Source: Prostheceraeus crozeri
Taxonomy: Eukaryota; Platyhelminthes; Polycladida; Euryleptidae
Length of the DNA: 64,000 nucleotides
Reading direction: 5' to 3'
Assembly (NCBI GenBank): GCA_907163375.1
Contig: CAJQUW010011269.1
Span: 62,001 to 126,000, forward strand
Within the stretch, counting starts at the first letter, position 1; each line of letters starts with the position of its first letter. Positions 12,968 through 23,210 of the stretch are shown in pieces. A program made the position numbers and the translations under genes. The notes under the pieces are model-generated. The model was given only the letters and a program-made list of their open reading frames with translations. It made no database searches and had not been told where the DNA came from.

Positions 12968-13180
12968 TAAAGTGCGAGTTACATTATTTGCATTGCAAGT
13001 GTTGACATGATCGATAGACCATGGAAGAGACCTTCGGCTAAGTGGGCTTCCCCGAGAAAATTGTGTCAGTCTGGTGCCGCACTTCACGAGGACGACACAA
13101 AAAATCAATTTCTAGTATTACCATTGACAGCTCGATTTCAAATTCTAATAAAAATCAATATTAAGCAATATTTACTCATA
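12968..13180 (+). repeat. Outer inverted repeat, left arm part 1
   Basis: Reverse-complement match to the outer half of 16433-16890. It is cut at a TA by the mariner-type element at 13181-15029 and continues at 15030. Confidence 0.85.
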
Positions 13181-13393
13181 CAGGGTGTTAGCGATCTTCC
13201 CGCGGATTTTTGAAGTCTTTCATCTAGGTCACTCATAATATCATAGATAGCTAGGCTGGCGTTGTTCGCATGGTATATATGTAGATAGATAGCTATGATG
13301 AGATAAAATTTAAAAATCATTGATATTTAAAAATCAAACTCTTCCTCCACATAACCTTAATCTCATCACTTTGAGTAAGACTATTGCAAGTGC

Positions 13394-14467
13394 ATGTTGA
13401 CTGTTGAAATGAATTACAAGGACTTGACGAACGAAGAAATTGCTTCTATAGTGTCTTTTTCCGTTACTTATAACTGCGAAAAGGCTAGGCGATTGTTTGA
13501 GGAGAAATTTCACAAGACCCCACCACCAGCAAGGACATTATTGGATTGGAAGAAGAGATTCATGGAGACATTATCCGTTGTTCCACGCAAGCCTATTGGA
13601 GACCACAGTGCCAGAAGAGTATCGGAGGAGAACAGAAATGCAGTCCTGAATGCAGTTGGTGATGATCCAAGAACGTCTCAACGACAAGTTGCACAAGAGG
13701 TGGGAGTATCCCTGTTTACGGTGAACAAGGTATTGAAAGAAGATGGTATGAAACCTTGGAAGCTTACATCTGTCCAGGAATTGAAAGACAGTGACGAGAT
13801 TAATCGACTTCAATTTTGTCGATTTATCCTCGAAAGACAAAGAACCGATTCGAACTTCATACGCAAAATAAACTTCAGTGACGAAGCGACTTTTCACGTC
13901 AACGGTCAAGTTAACAGACATAACCAGTTCATCTACGCTCATGATAATCCCCATGCTGTTGAAGAACACTTTATGAAGTCTGTCGGAATTACGTGCTGGG
14001 CGATGTTATCGCCTATTCATGGTGTGTCTTATCAAATAATTGATGGAACAATGGACTCTGAGAAACATCTTAGCATTGTGATGGAGAAAGTTATCCCGTT
14101 GTTGACACAAAGAGGCAACCGGACTGAACTCTATCAACAAGACGACGCACCTTCCCATTTCGCGTTAATAGTACGCAATAGCCTGAATGCTAACCTTCCA
14201 AATCGATGGATTGGACGTTCAGGTCCAATATCGTGGCCACCAAGAAGCCCTGACCTGTCTGTGAATGATTCGTGGTTGTGGGGAGATATACGGAATAAAC
14301 TTTATAAACATCCAAGACCAAAAACAATAAGAGAACTTCGATCCAAACTGATCAATCTATTGGAAAGTATCGAGCTATCGACCATCAGCCGCGCATATGA
14401 CAATTTTCTTCGGCGATGTCAGCTCTGCGCTGAGCAGAATGGAGGGCATTTTGAGCAGTTTTTATGA
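13394..14467 (+). CDS. mariner-type transposase, DD41D-like spacing
   Basis: 357 codons, uninterrupted, about the normal length for the superfamily. Residues 1-115 contain two helical DNA-binding segments, including a homeodomain-like stretch (TSQRQVAQEVGVSLFTVNKVLKEDG). This N-terminal arrangement is common in arthropod copies. The catalytic acids are in NFSDEATF, QQDDAPSHF and SPDLSVNDSWLW. By my count 41 residues lie between the second Asp and the Asp of the last motif, which fits the rosa/Visitor (DD41D) type rather than classic mariner (DD34D). The start at 13394 (MLTVEM) or 13409 (MNYKDL) cannot be decided. The frame and all three acids are kept, so the enzyme may be active. Confidence 0.85.
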   Translation: MLTVEMNYKDLTNEEIASIVSFSVTYNCEKARRLFEEKFHKTPPPARTLLDWKKRFMETLSVVPRKPIGDHSARRVSEENRNAVLNAVGDDPRTSQRQVAQEVGVSLFTVNKVLKEDGMKPWKLTSVQELKDSDEINRLQFCRFILERQRTDSNFIRKINFSDEATFHVNGQVNRHNQFIYAHDNPHAVEEHFMKSVGITCWAMLSPIHGVSYQIIDGTMDSEKHLSIVMEKVIPLLTQRGNRTELYQQDDAPSHFALIVRNSLNANLPNRWIGRSGPISWPPRSPDLSVNDSWLWGDIRNKLYKHPRPKTIRELRSKLINLLESIELSTISRAYDNFLRRCQLCAEQNGGHFEQFL

Positions 14468-14555
14468 TATCAGTACGAAAATGTGCTTTGTTAAGTAATA
14501 TAATACCTTTTTGCTATGGTAAAAGAGTGTTTTTGTCATTAGTAACGACACATCG

Positions 14556-14798
14556 TTATAGATGGTTTCTACGGTTTCTGGCACTGTGGTCTCCAATAGG
14601 CTTGCGTGGAACAACGGATAATGTCTCCATGAATCTCTTCTTCCAATCCAATAATGTCCTTGCTGGTGGTGGGGTCTTGTGAAATTTCTCCTCAAACAAT
14701 CGCCTAGCCTTTTCGCAGTTATAAGTAACGGAAAAAGACACTATAGAAGCAATTTCTTCGTTCGTCAAGTCCTTGTAATTCATTTCAACAGTCAACAT
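14556..14798 (-). pseudogene. Inverted duplicate of the transposase N-terminus
   Basis: Encodes the same first about 76 residues as the transposase at 13394 and then runs into unrelated codons. It is simply the right foldback arm of the transposon, not a separate gene, although a transcript of it would be antisense to the transposase mRNA. Confidence 0.8.
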
Positions 14799-15029
14799 GC
14801 ACTTGCAATAGTCTTACTCAAAGTGATGAGATTAAGGTTATGTGGAGGAAGAGTTTGATTTTTAAATATCAATGATTTTTAAATTTTATCTCATCATAGC
14901 TATCTATCTACATATATACCATGCAAACAACGCCAGCCTAGCTATCTATGATATTATGAGTGATGAACACAATATTTGTGACCTAGATGAAAGACTTCAA
15001 AAATCCGCGGGAAGATCGCTAACACCCTG

Positions 15030-15277
15030 TATAAAGGAATACACAGTTGAATTATGCTCGAATCCTAATCATACAAGCTGCGATCAGGAAGATATGGTGT
15101 TGACGTACAATTGCAGTTAATCGCTTTTTCATCTGTGCTCATTTTGGCGTAATCTCGAAAAATCGCCTCCATTTACAGTCAATGCATCCTATCAAAAAAC
15201 CAGGTCCATGGTTTTGAAACAGTGTTTAACAGTTGTAACAAAGAACAAAAGATGATTCTACACTAGGTTTAGAAACC
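15030..15277 (+). repeat. Outer inverted repeat, left arm part 2
   Basis: Continues the left arm interrupted by the mariner insertion. It matches the reverse complement of about 16433-16682. Confidence 0.85.
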
Positions 15278-15744
15278 TGTATGTAAAAGCGGTTTAGAAC
15301 ATTGATTTAGAATTTTCTCAATTCCTTTTGACAATAAAAGTTACCAAATTGATAGAAAACGTACCTTTTTAGAAAACTTCAACAAGCGCGTTAACTGTGT
15401 TTTACCTTCATGTCTACTATATAAGGTAATTAAAATAATTGAATGAATGTACAAATTAGTGATTACAATGACTGATTTGTCGCATCATCGTTCGACAATG
15501 AATGAATGCTGAAACATTTATGCCTGCTTGAAATTTTGTAGAGGAAAAGCGTACAGAATATGTTCGAAGTCATATGTAATGAAGTGAAATCAAAAAATAA
15601 TAAAAATCTACTTGACATGTTTCGACGAGTCTTGTCAAAGGCAACCTATCAAGTGACAATTTACAATCAAACAGTTACAATTCTGATTACAGATCAGCCG
15701 CGGTCTGGTCAATCACACGATTACCAGGGCAAGCGAAGATTGAT

Positions 15745-16501
15745 CACGTGATCCTTTTGCTTACACAGGTCTGGACAGTCACGTTTAATATAAAGTGCTT
15801 CATATCGTTGTGGGCACGGCACACTATCTGAAACTTGCTCAAAGGGTCATCAGGAACATTGTCACAGCTGAGCACATGCTCGGTAATGGCAGAGCGAGAA
15901 ATTCCCGAGCGACCGTCTGAAAAACCACTTGAGCATATGCTCCCTTGATTGAACAGTCAATGGGCGCAACGTCCTTCCAATATGGGTTGATCCACAACCA
16001 CAGCGAAAAGAATATACGACAGAAGACGTGGCGGTCACTGGCAGACGATCTTTAGGAGAAGCAACGGGAATGCAGTTAGTCTTGAACATCAAGACAGGCT
16101 TAGCTGCAGGAGCAAACTTGGCCAGCAATTCATTGGTAGATTTTCGGATGAAAAAGCTAGATTTGTCACCGCAGAAAGACAAGTTGATGTAAACAGAATT
16201 TCTTTCAAACGGTGGCAACAGAAACGTTGTTGATGCTGGTAACTTTATATCTATCAATTAAATACTCAGGATAAGCGTCAGACTTTAAAATGGCGCGAAC
16301 AGTGCTGACCTCTTGGGCTAACAAATCAGCAGAACAAATACGAAGAGCGCGAATAAACAGAGAACGAACAAGACCTCTCTTATATACAATAGGCACAAAA
16401 CTGTGAAAACTCATGTAAGCACCAGAAAAGTGGGTTTCTAAACTTAGTGTAGAATCATCTTTTGTTCTTGTTACAACTGTTAAACGCTGTTTCAAAACCA
16501 T
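15745..16501 (-). pseudogene. Penelope-like element: RT tail and GIY-YIG endonuclease, broken
   Basis: From 16501 leftward, the first frame has the fingerprint that follows the reverse transcriptase of Penelope-like elements (SFHSFVPIVYKRGLVRSLFIRAL). A second frame (start about 16257) continues with LPPFERNS and then the GIY-YIG-type start VYSFRCGCGSTHIGRTLRPL...EHM. A third frame, down to about 15745, contains the later GIY-YIG residues. At least two frameshifts are present and the RT itself is missing, so this is a 5'-truncated dead copy. Its first 68 bp lie inside the right arm of the inverted repeat at 16433-16890. Confidence 0.75.
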
Positions 16502-16890
16502 GGACCTGGTTTTTTGATAGGATGCATTGACTGTAAATGGAGGCGATTTTTCGAGATTACGCCAAAATGAGCACAGATGAAAAAGCGATTAACTGCAATT
16601 GTACGTCAACACCATATCTTCCTGATCGCAGCTTGTATGATTAGGATTCGAGCATAATTCAACTATGTATTCCTTTATATGAGTAAATATTGCTTAATAT
16701 TGATTTTTATTAGAATTTGAAATCGAGCTGCCAATGGTAATACTAAAAATTGATTTTTTGTGTCGTCCTCGTGAAGTGCGGCACCAGACTGACACAATTT
16801 TCTCGGGGAAGCCCACTTAGCCGAAGGTCTCTTCCATGGTCTATCGATCATGTCAACACTTGCAATGCAAATAATGTATCTCGCACTTTA
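16433..16890 (-). repeat. Outer inverted repeat, right (uninterrupted) arm
   Basis: About 457 bp. Reverse complement of 12968-13180 joined to 15030-15277. It includes the 5' end of the Penelope-like fragment, so the inverted duplication probably arose with that element; inverted terminal duplications are common in Penelope-like insertions. Confidence 0.85.
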
Positions 16891-17018
16891 TGACGACCCA
16901 CATCTCACCCCCAACATTATCGGGCTGAGGACACATGCATAATGAACCTTCATGGCCTTTCATTTTCAAGGTGCGGGCTTTATGCAGGGGTTGCATACGT
17001 AATGCAGGGAGTAGGGAC

Positions 17019-18566
17019 ATCTGTGATTAATATACGATATCTAAAGGCGCTCAACTACCATAGCATATACTGGACTGGAAGCCGGTGACTTTGGTACGCT
17101 TGATTAATGATGATAGTATGTATCTGTATAAAACCATGGAACAAGTTGTAAACGATTCACTTCATTATTGGAAAATAAATCAGAATTCAACTGAATTGAT
17201 CACGGTACATCCTAATTAATACGCCCGACCCAGTCTTGCGGGGAAATTGTCGGAAGATTCTGTGCTGTGTACATCTACAAGAAGATCATCGATGCTTCAT
17301 TTCAAATAAATTGTGACTTTTATATTCATTGATTTTCCCGTTATATTATCTAAAACCTCCCCCAACTCAAGACCAATGAAGCGATATCACATGAATGATA
17401 TATTTCCAGCTTTGAATTATTGAATTTCCATTGAACGAAAATTGATGACTTAATTATTTTTATCACAGTGATGCGCGAATGTTTTCATATTTACCAAAGA
17501 AATTGATACGGATTTCGTGATCAACTGAAATCCTTATCAATGCTTTTGCTAAATTATCCTAATATGACAGGACCCTAAAATCGTGGAAAGTTATCAATCA
17601 TCACTGCTTGGTTTATTCAACATGATTTTCACATTTTATATGAATCACTGCCATCATAATCACCTTTCATGCTGTTCGTCGGAGTTTTGAATATAATTTG
17701 AAGGCTTCACCTTCAGGGGACCTCATATCACGACACGTCTAATAGTAGATAAATATATATTGACATCGGTAACCACTCATTACGATGAGGCGCACTTGGA
17801 ATGACAACACTGGTTGCACTTTTACACCAAAATCTTGATAAAGGATCTTACGAAGGAATGGATCGTCAAACGATTCTTCCTTAACTTTTATGATTTTCAC
17901 TTGTTATACCTGTATATTCAATTTTTGAAATTTCGATGAATTTATCTTTCGCTCGCTTCTGAATACATCCGCATACGATTTACATTTTAATCATAGTATT
18001 ACTTGTATAATAATAAATTAGATATGAACATTGCTGCAGTGATTTCGGTAGCAAGCAAAGTCATCACTGATTATTATCAGTTGTCATTTTTCCATGACTG
18101 CTTTGAGCAAAAGAAATAGATGTCAAAATTTGTCCAGAAAGAGTCCACAATTCTCTACAAATACTGCTGAATCGATTTTAGCAATAGGAATGTATGAATG
18201 TACTGAATCCAGACCAATAGCCTTTGATGCTATGTGCCGCATGTGAACAACTTCAATCACTGGCAGTTGATGTTACAGCTGTTATTGACAGTTGCTCATT
18301 CTTGTAAGAATATTGTAGTTCTTTAGTCTCATCCTGATTGAGTCCAGAATCTTCCTTCAACAGAAATTCCCTGTATAAATGTGCGTATTGGAGTATTAAT
18401 GCATTTAATAGTAAAATTATTTGTTTACAACTTGCTTCATGGTTTTATCCAGATACACACAAACTACCGTCATTCATGAAGCGTATGCCGAAGTCACCGG
18501 CCTCCAGTTGAGTACATGCCATGGGAATTGAGCGTCCCTTAGATATCTTACATTAATCAATTATGT
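17019..18566. mobile_element. Non-autonomous DNA element with about 140 bp diverged TIRs
   Basis: 17019-17152 matches the reverse complement of about 18430-18566 at roughly 80%, including GATATCTAA, GGCCGGTGACTT-like and AACCATG..CAAGTTGTAAAC blocks. The outer ends read GACAT...ATGTC. The 1.3 kb inside has no ORF worth naming. No target duplication is visible and the superfamily is unknown. Confidence 0.6.
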
Positions 18567-18587
18567 CACTGGTATAATGTTTAACGA

Positions 18588-18653
18588 TGTGTTGATAGAT
18601 GTCACAGCCAATTTTCATGGTTAGCTTCTTCTGGAATTGGCCCGTGAGAAGTT
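18588..18653. repeat. 66 bp target-site duplication, left copy
   Basis: Identical to 22782-22847 and directly abuts the 3' tail of the retrotransposon. Confidence 0.9.
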
Positions 18654-18765
18654 AAAGTCAAGTCAAGTCAAGTCAAGTTAGCGTTTATTGATTGAAATAA
18701 GAATCATAAAGAAATATAAACATACAAGTTCAAGTTTACACAAATCTGATAATACAACAATAATG

Positions 18766-21450
18766 TCAAACAGTTAATCTGATTATGTTATTTAACAATA
18801 AAGACGTAAATGGTACAAATGAATTACGGGCTTTTTCACTTCTACAATATGGGATTGACAAAGTACCGGAGTGGCTGTGACGTAAAGGCAAAATGTCATG
18901 TAAAATGTGTGAGCTGTCTTCTTCCGCAAATTTAAACAGTTTTTTGCTGTTATCGTATCTTCTGAATGTTATTTCTTCTGTACGACATTGACATTTTCTT
19001 TCTTCATTTCTATATATAATTCTGTGAGCACGTTTGTCTATTTTCACAAGAATGGTGGATAACTTTTTATTCAATCCGACGAAAACTGGGCAAGCATATT
19101 CTAAGACTGATCGAATGTAACAGTTATACAGTTGATGTAATTCTTCGCTTGATAGGTGGGGCCATAATTTGCGTAGAGCATAAAATCTTTGGTTGGCTAA
19201 CTTTGAAAGTTTCTCTATATGTAGATTCCATGTTAAATCATTCTGAATCGTCAACCCAAGCAATGTTAATGAATCCACAATCTCAACATTTATCTCATCT
19301 GCCGACATGTCTGCTTGCCTTTTCAGATTCAGCACTGCCTTCGATTTAGACAGATTGATTGTGAGGCCATTTATCACGCACCAATCAGTCACCCATGAAA
19401 TTTCACTGTTGATGGTTTGTGATATTTCTTTAGAGTCATTAGTGTATATTGGAATAATAAGACTCAAATCGTCTGCGTATTTAGTTTGAACAGTAGATGG
19501 CAGAAGAGGCAAGAAGTCCCCGAAAAATGCGGCGAAGATATACGGTGCCAAAACTGTTCCTTGTGGAACCCCAGAAATTATAGGAAAGTACCTTGAATAA
19601 TTGTCTCTCAATTTCACACAGGCTTGACGATTGTATAAAAAATCTTTAACAATCAATAGTAAACCGGTGGGGAAGCCAGAACTATACAATTTTTTGATGA
19701 TGAGATTGTGATCTAGCATGTCGAAGGCTTTATGAAGGTCGAATGTGAGCAGTACGGAGCCATTACATTTTGCATCATCATAATGCATGTACAGTTGGTT
19801 CATTATTGATGTGAGAGCTGTTGTTGTGGAGCATTTTTCACGAAATCCATGTTGGTTGGCACCAAAAAGGCGAGTAAAGTGCGTCTTAGTTTCGGTAAGT
19901 AGCAACTTTTCAAAGATCTTTGAGGGTAAAAGGGATTGTGAGATTGGTCTCAGATTAGCGACGTCCATTTTTTTGCTTTTAGGAATCGGTGTTATTGTAA
20001 GATTCTTCCATGCAGTCGGATAAGTCCGATTATCAATAACAGATTGAAAAATGTCAGTTAAGGGCAGAGCAATCACTTGAGCTAAATGTTTGTACAATAT
20101 AGACGGCATCTTTGGGTCCCCAGAAAATTTGTTTGTCGGTGCTTTAGTCAACAATTGAATAACTTTGACAATTTCTACATTCATATGCCAATCATCATCA
20201 ATAAATTCCTTCACGGCGGGCGATTTTGTGAAATTCTGAGTTCGATAAAAGTGATCAGCAATTTGCATCAATGCTTGATTTATTCCTCCATTTTTATCAA
20301 TAAATGCATTAAAGGCATCACATTTAGAATGATTTTTTGTTGTAGATGAGAGTAATTTCCACAATCCATTTGTTTGTTGTTTGAGCTTATTCGTCCAGAT
20401 AACTTTGCATTTTTCAACTTCTTCTTTGACCTTTTGTTTCAGATAATTGTATTTACTCCAGTTTTTTGATCGGTAGGCCATCCATCTTTCATTGATCAGG
20501 TGCTTGGTTATTGGTGTAAGCCATTCTTTGTCAGTAGGCTTCATTAAAACAACCTGTTGAGGAATATATTTATCTATCATTTCATGCATGTTTCTTTGAA
20601 AGATACTGAATTTCTTATCAATGTTCCTTTCTCCGATCAGCTCAGTCCAATCAAAGGAAGTCAGTGCTTCATTTAGTTCACAAACGTAGCTGTCTCTTGT
20701 GTCAAAAATAGTTACCAGTTTACCTTCGTAAAGTGTCTCGGCGCAATATGATGTTTGAGAATTTTCCGGATACGAGGTGATAAACAGATGATCTGAGTTG
20801 CCAATTGGGGAGTCGAAGCTCACATTTTTCGGTAAGTAAAAGGACGATAGGTTCTTGGAAATAATAATTTGATCAAGGATGTTATCCTTACGAGTAGGAT
20901 TGAGGATGATTTTGTCAGCATCAATTTCATTACACAGTTTTACACAATTCAACTTATTAAAATCGCCCGTAATAATGAAACTACAATTTGGCTTAGCACA
21001 CAAGAGAGAGTCCAAAGTGTTTATGACAAACTCACTTACAGTATGTAATTGATAAGCATTGCATGATGGGGGTATATACAGGCAAAAAATGTACATACAA
21101 TGATTTGGCAGTTCAATCACGTTACAAGACACGTTTGTAGGAATGGGAAAATTTATTCTCAATTCATGAGCTGCAAATTCAGTTTTTACATAAATAGCAG
21201 TGCCTCCCCCTTTACGATCCTTCCGATCGTCCCTGATCAATGAAAATCCTTGAAGAGATAAAAGACCATCAGGGATATCACTATGAAGCCAAGTCTCTGA
21301 GATGCAAATGATATCAGTACATTTACTTTTCATAACAACATTAAGTTCATCAATTTTCGGAAGCAAAGACTGGATGTTGGTAAGAGATATTACAGGATAT
21401 CGAAAAACTTTAGTTTTCTTTGTGTCTTTGGAATGATAAAAGGAAGTCAC
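18766..21450 (-). CDS. LINE ORF2: APE endonuclease and reverse transcriptase
   Basis: About 894 residues. The N-terminal third is an apurinic-like endonuclease (SLTNIQSLLPKIDEL, ISETWLH, GDFNKLN near residue 165, NILDQIII, NSDHLFI near 220). The middle holds the reverse transcriptase: KAFDMLDH near residue 570, SGVPQGTVLAP near 630 and the YADD active site near 663. The C-terminal region has the usual LGLTIQNDLTW and YACPVFVGLNKKL thumb blocks. The frame opens with GTG overlapping the ORF1 stop (GTGA at 21450-21447) and the first ATG comes only inside the endonuclease. Translation is therefore probably coupled to ORF1 by reinitiation or frameshifting. Confidence 0.9.
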   Translation of the reverse strand: MTSFYHSKDTKKTKVFRYPVISLTNIQSLLPKIDELNVVMKSKCTDIICISETWLHSDIPDGLLSLQGFSLIRDDRKDRKGGGTAIYVKTEFAAHELRINFPIPTNVSCNVIELPNHCMYIFCLYIPPSCNAYQLHTVSEFVINTLDSLLCAKPNCSFIITGDFNKLNCVKLCNEIDADKIILNPTRKDNILDQIIISKNLSSFYLPKNVSFDSPIGNSDHLFITSYPENSQTSYCAETLYEGKLVTIFDTRDSYVCELNEALTSFDWTELIGERNIDKKFSIFQRNMHEMIDKYIPQQVVLMKPTDKEWLTPITKHLINERWMAYRSKNWSKYNYLKQKVKEEVEKCKVIWTNKLKQQTNGLWKLLSSTTKNHSKCDAFNAFIDKNGGINQALMQIADHFYRTQNFTKSPAVKEFIDDDWHMNVEIVKVIQLLTKAPTNKFSGDPKMPSILYKHLAQVIALPLTDIFQSVIDNRTYPTAWKNLTITPIPKSKKMDVANLRPISQSLLPSKIFEKLLLTETKTHFTRLFGANQHGFREKCSTTTALTSIMNQLYMHYDDAKCNGSVLLTFDLHKAFDMLDHNLIIKKLYSSGFPTGLLLIVKDFLYNRQACVKLRDNYSRYFPIISGVPQGTVLAPYIFAAFFGDFLPLLPSTVQTKYADDLSLIIPIYTNDSKEISQTINSEISWVTDWCVINGLTINLSKSKAVLNLKRQADMSADEINVEIVDSLTLLGLTIQNDLTWNLHIEKLSKLANQRFYALRKLWPHLSSEELHQLYNCYIRSVLEYACPVFVGLNKKLSTILVKIDKRAHRIIYRNEERKCQCRTEEITFRRYDNSKKLFKFAEEDSSHILHDILPLRHSHSGTLSIPYCRSEKARNSFVPFTSLLLNNIIRLTV

Positions 21451-22178
21451 CGAAAATTTCGCGCATCTATGAAATCCGATTTATTTATGATTTTTCCCCT
21501 ATAGATAACAACATCCTCATTTCTTTCTTTTCTGATTTTTAGTTCTCTTCGCAAATTGGACTCTTGAATCTGTTGCATGTGTGTTCTGTCTGGATTTATA
21601 TAGACACTCTGGAATTCAGGCATTTGCCTAAGAGATCGAGCAGCTTGAAGGATTTGAGATTTGTGATGTTCATGTTCAAGTTTAACGCGCAAAAGTCTAT
21701 CGCTAGCGTTTGATACTTTACCAATGCGGTTCACGTATTGAGGAGAAATAGCTTGCAAATTTAATTTGGTAAATAACTCTTTAACTCTGCCTGCATCATG
21801 TTCTTTCCTCTCATCAGCTGTACCCGAATGATGTTCCGGAATTCCACGAATTACAATTTTGTCTCTACGTTGACTTCTTTGTTCAACTTCATCTAAAATA
21901 TCACGAGAAAAGTCATTACGTAAACTGGACAATTCCTTTGATATTTCGCTAATCTTTGTTGAATGGTCTTCTTGAGTCAGCTTTAAACTACGTAAGGAGT
22001 TTTCGAAGGATTCGATTTTATTTTCGATTGATGTCATGCGGTCAAGGACTATCTTTATCTCACTCTTAATGGTTTCTATCAATTCAGCTTTAAGTCTGTC
22101 CATATTGAATTTCATTCCGCTATTGTTTGATTGGTCAGTAGAATTCGACCTCAAATTTCGCTTTGGTGTTGGTGTCAT
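21447..22178 (-). CDS. LINE ORF1: coiled-coil RNA-binding protein
   Basis: 243 residues. A coiled coil (about 25-90, heptads with IENKIESFENSLRSL) is followed by an RRM-like nucleic-acid-binding domain (RRDKIVIRGIPE at about 108 through RIGK and LLRVKLEHEHHK) and a basic C-terminal part. This is the trimeric chaperone layout of L1/CR1-type ORF1 proteins, which coat the element's RNA. It starts at ATG 22178; the stop TGA overlaps ORF2. No CCHC knuckle is present. Confidence 0.85.
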   Translation of the reverse strand: MTPTPKRNLRSNSTDQSNNSGMKFNMDRLKAELIETIKSEIKIVLDRMTSIENKIESFENSLRSLKLTQEDHSTKISEISKELSSLRNDFSRDILDEVEQRSQRRDKIVIRGIPEHHSGTADERKEHDAGRVKELFTKLNLQAISPQYVNRIGKVSNASDRLLRVKLEHEHHKSQILQAARSLRQMPEFQSVYINPDRTHMQQIQESNLRRELKIRKERNEDVVIYRGKIINKSDFIDARNFR

Positions 22179-22781
22179 GATATGCGGTTAAACACACCAG
22201 TATGTTTGCCCGAATCAGCTGCGAATTATATGACGACCAAATCACCTGGGAGATGCAAATGTGACGTCACGAAAAATCAATAATTTCAATCAATCCGGAC
22301 GAGGTGGCCTTCTACGTTGTCGCCAAATTATCAGCTGACAGATGGCTTTTTCACTGACAATACCAGAGATTACAATAAATTGATCGATTGGAATCACTAT
22401 GAATGATATGCAGAGCACACGATGAATGATAGCGAGCGACGAATATATTATACCGAATATGATGTGAAGAGCAGAGATTGCACAGATATCGGAGATGCAG
22501 TAGCTATAAATAGACTTGCAACAGACACTGGGGAAATCCAGAAATGAAGCACCAAGAAATTCACGGCAATGAGTGGCAATCATCAACCAAACACCATCAG
22601 ATGAAAAAATTCAAATTTCAAGCGAACGCCACATAAACGACATAAACCAGATGCACGACGTTAATGACCACACCAGTACGATCAAACAGATATAAAATTT
22701 ATTTCTCAACCACTGAATGTAACCAGTTAAATATCCATATAAGAATAATTGCAGAACGGCAATACCAGCGCACAACCTTGG
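22179..22781 (-). promoter_or_regulatory. LINE 5' UTR / internal promoter region
   Basis: About 600 bp between the target duplication and ORF1. Short frames only. The internal promoter expected for an autonomous LINE should be here, but I see no clear TATA box, as is usual. Confidence 0.5.
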
Positions 22782-22895
22782 TGTGTTGATAGATGTCACA
22801 GCCAATTTTCATGGTTAGCTTCTTCTGGAATTGGCCCGTGAGAAGTTTGGACTTGATCTAGTGGCCCGCGGGCTAGATTAGGTTGCCTACCCCTG
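22782..22895. mobile_element. Right copy of the LINE target duplication and a hAT-like end
   Basis: 22782-22847 repeats 18588-18653. The sequence then runs to a terminus whose complement starts CAGGGGTAGGCAACCT at 22895, a typical hAT terminal motif, with GCCCGCGGGC just inside. The LINE therefore seems to have landed in the end of a hAT-type element. The partner end and 8 bp duplication were not found. Confidence 0.5.
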
Positions 22896-23210
22896 ATAAG
22901 CTTCTACCTATCACATGCACTTGATTTCCATTTCATTATGTGGTTATACATGCCAGCATTACATGTACTTGAATGTTTTACATGTACAATTAAAGCTTCA
23001 AAGTTCATTGAAATCAAGATCAGCACCAAATTAGCAATTCGAATGCCTTAGCATTTATGTTGTCTGGTATAGAAGTAGGAATCCAAGGTGCAACGAGGGC
23101 CCATGTTTCTGGGAGCACGCTACGCTACTGATCATTAGCTCTCTTCTCGTTGCTTGTCTCTGAGAGCTAATCAGTTTCTGCACTTATATCATCTGAGGGC
23201 TACGATTAGG

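Larger units (their letters stand above)
13181..15029 (+). mobile_element. Intact-looking mariner-type transposon with 435-453 bp foldback arms
   Basis: 1849 bp, starting CAGGGTGTTAGCGATC and ending in its complement, flanked by TA on both sides (13179-13180, 15030-15031). The right arm of the surrounding inverted repeat (near 16675-16690) retains the uninterrupted site TTTACTCATATAAAGG, proving a precise TA insertion. The arms are unusually long: 13181 to about 13615 and about 14577 to 15029 are reverse complements, so the first about 76 codons of the transposase are duplicated in inverted form at the right end. The right arm has an 18 bp insert near 14960. Confidence 0.9.
18654..22781 (-). 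mobile_element. Full-length non-LTR retrotransposon (CR1/Jockey-like, two ORFs)
   Basis: 4128 bp on the minus strand: about 600 bp 5' UTR, ORF1 (243 codons), ORF2 (894 codons), about 110 bp 3' UTR and a short tandem tail of TTGAC units (18654-18680 on the plus strand, AAGTC repeats) instead of poly(A). It is flanked by a perfect 66 bp duplication. Both frames are open, so this could be an active source copy. The tandem-repeat tail and the endonuclease plus RT layout fit the CR1/Daphne side of the Jockey group; the clade assignment is tentative. Confidence 0.88.

Noticed and set aside
23100..23205. Stem-loop with TTAGCTCTC/GAGAGCTAA as an RNA gene
   Set aside because: A single 9-12 bp stem with a long loop and no box or promoter motifs.
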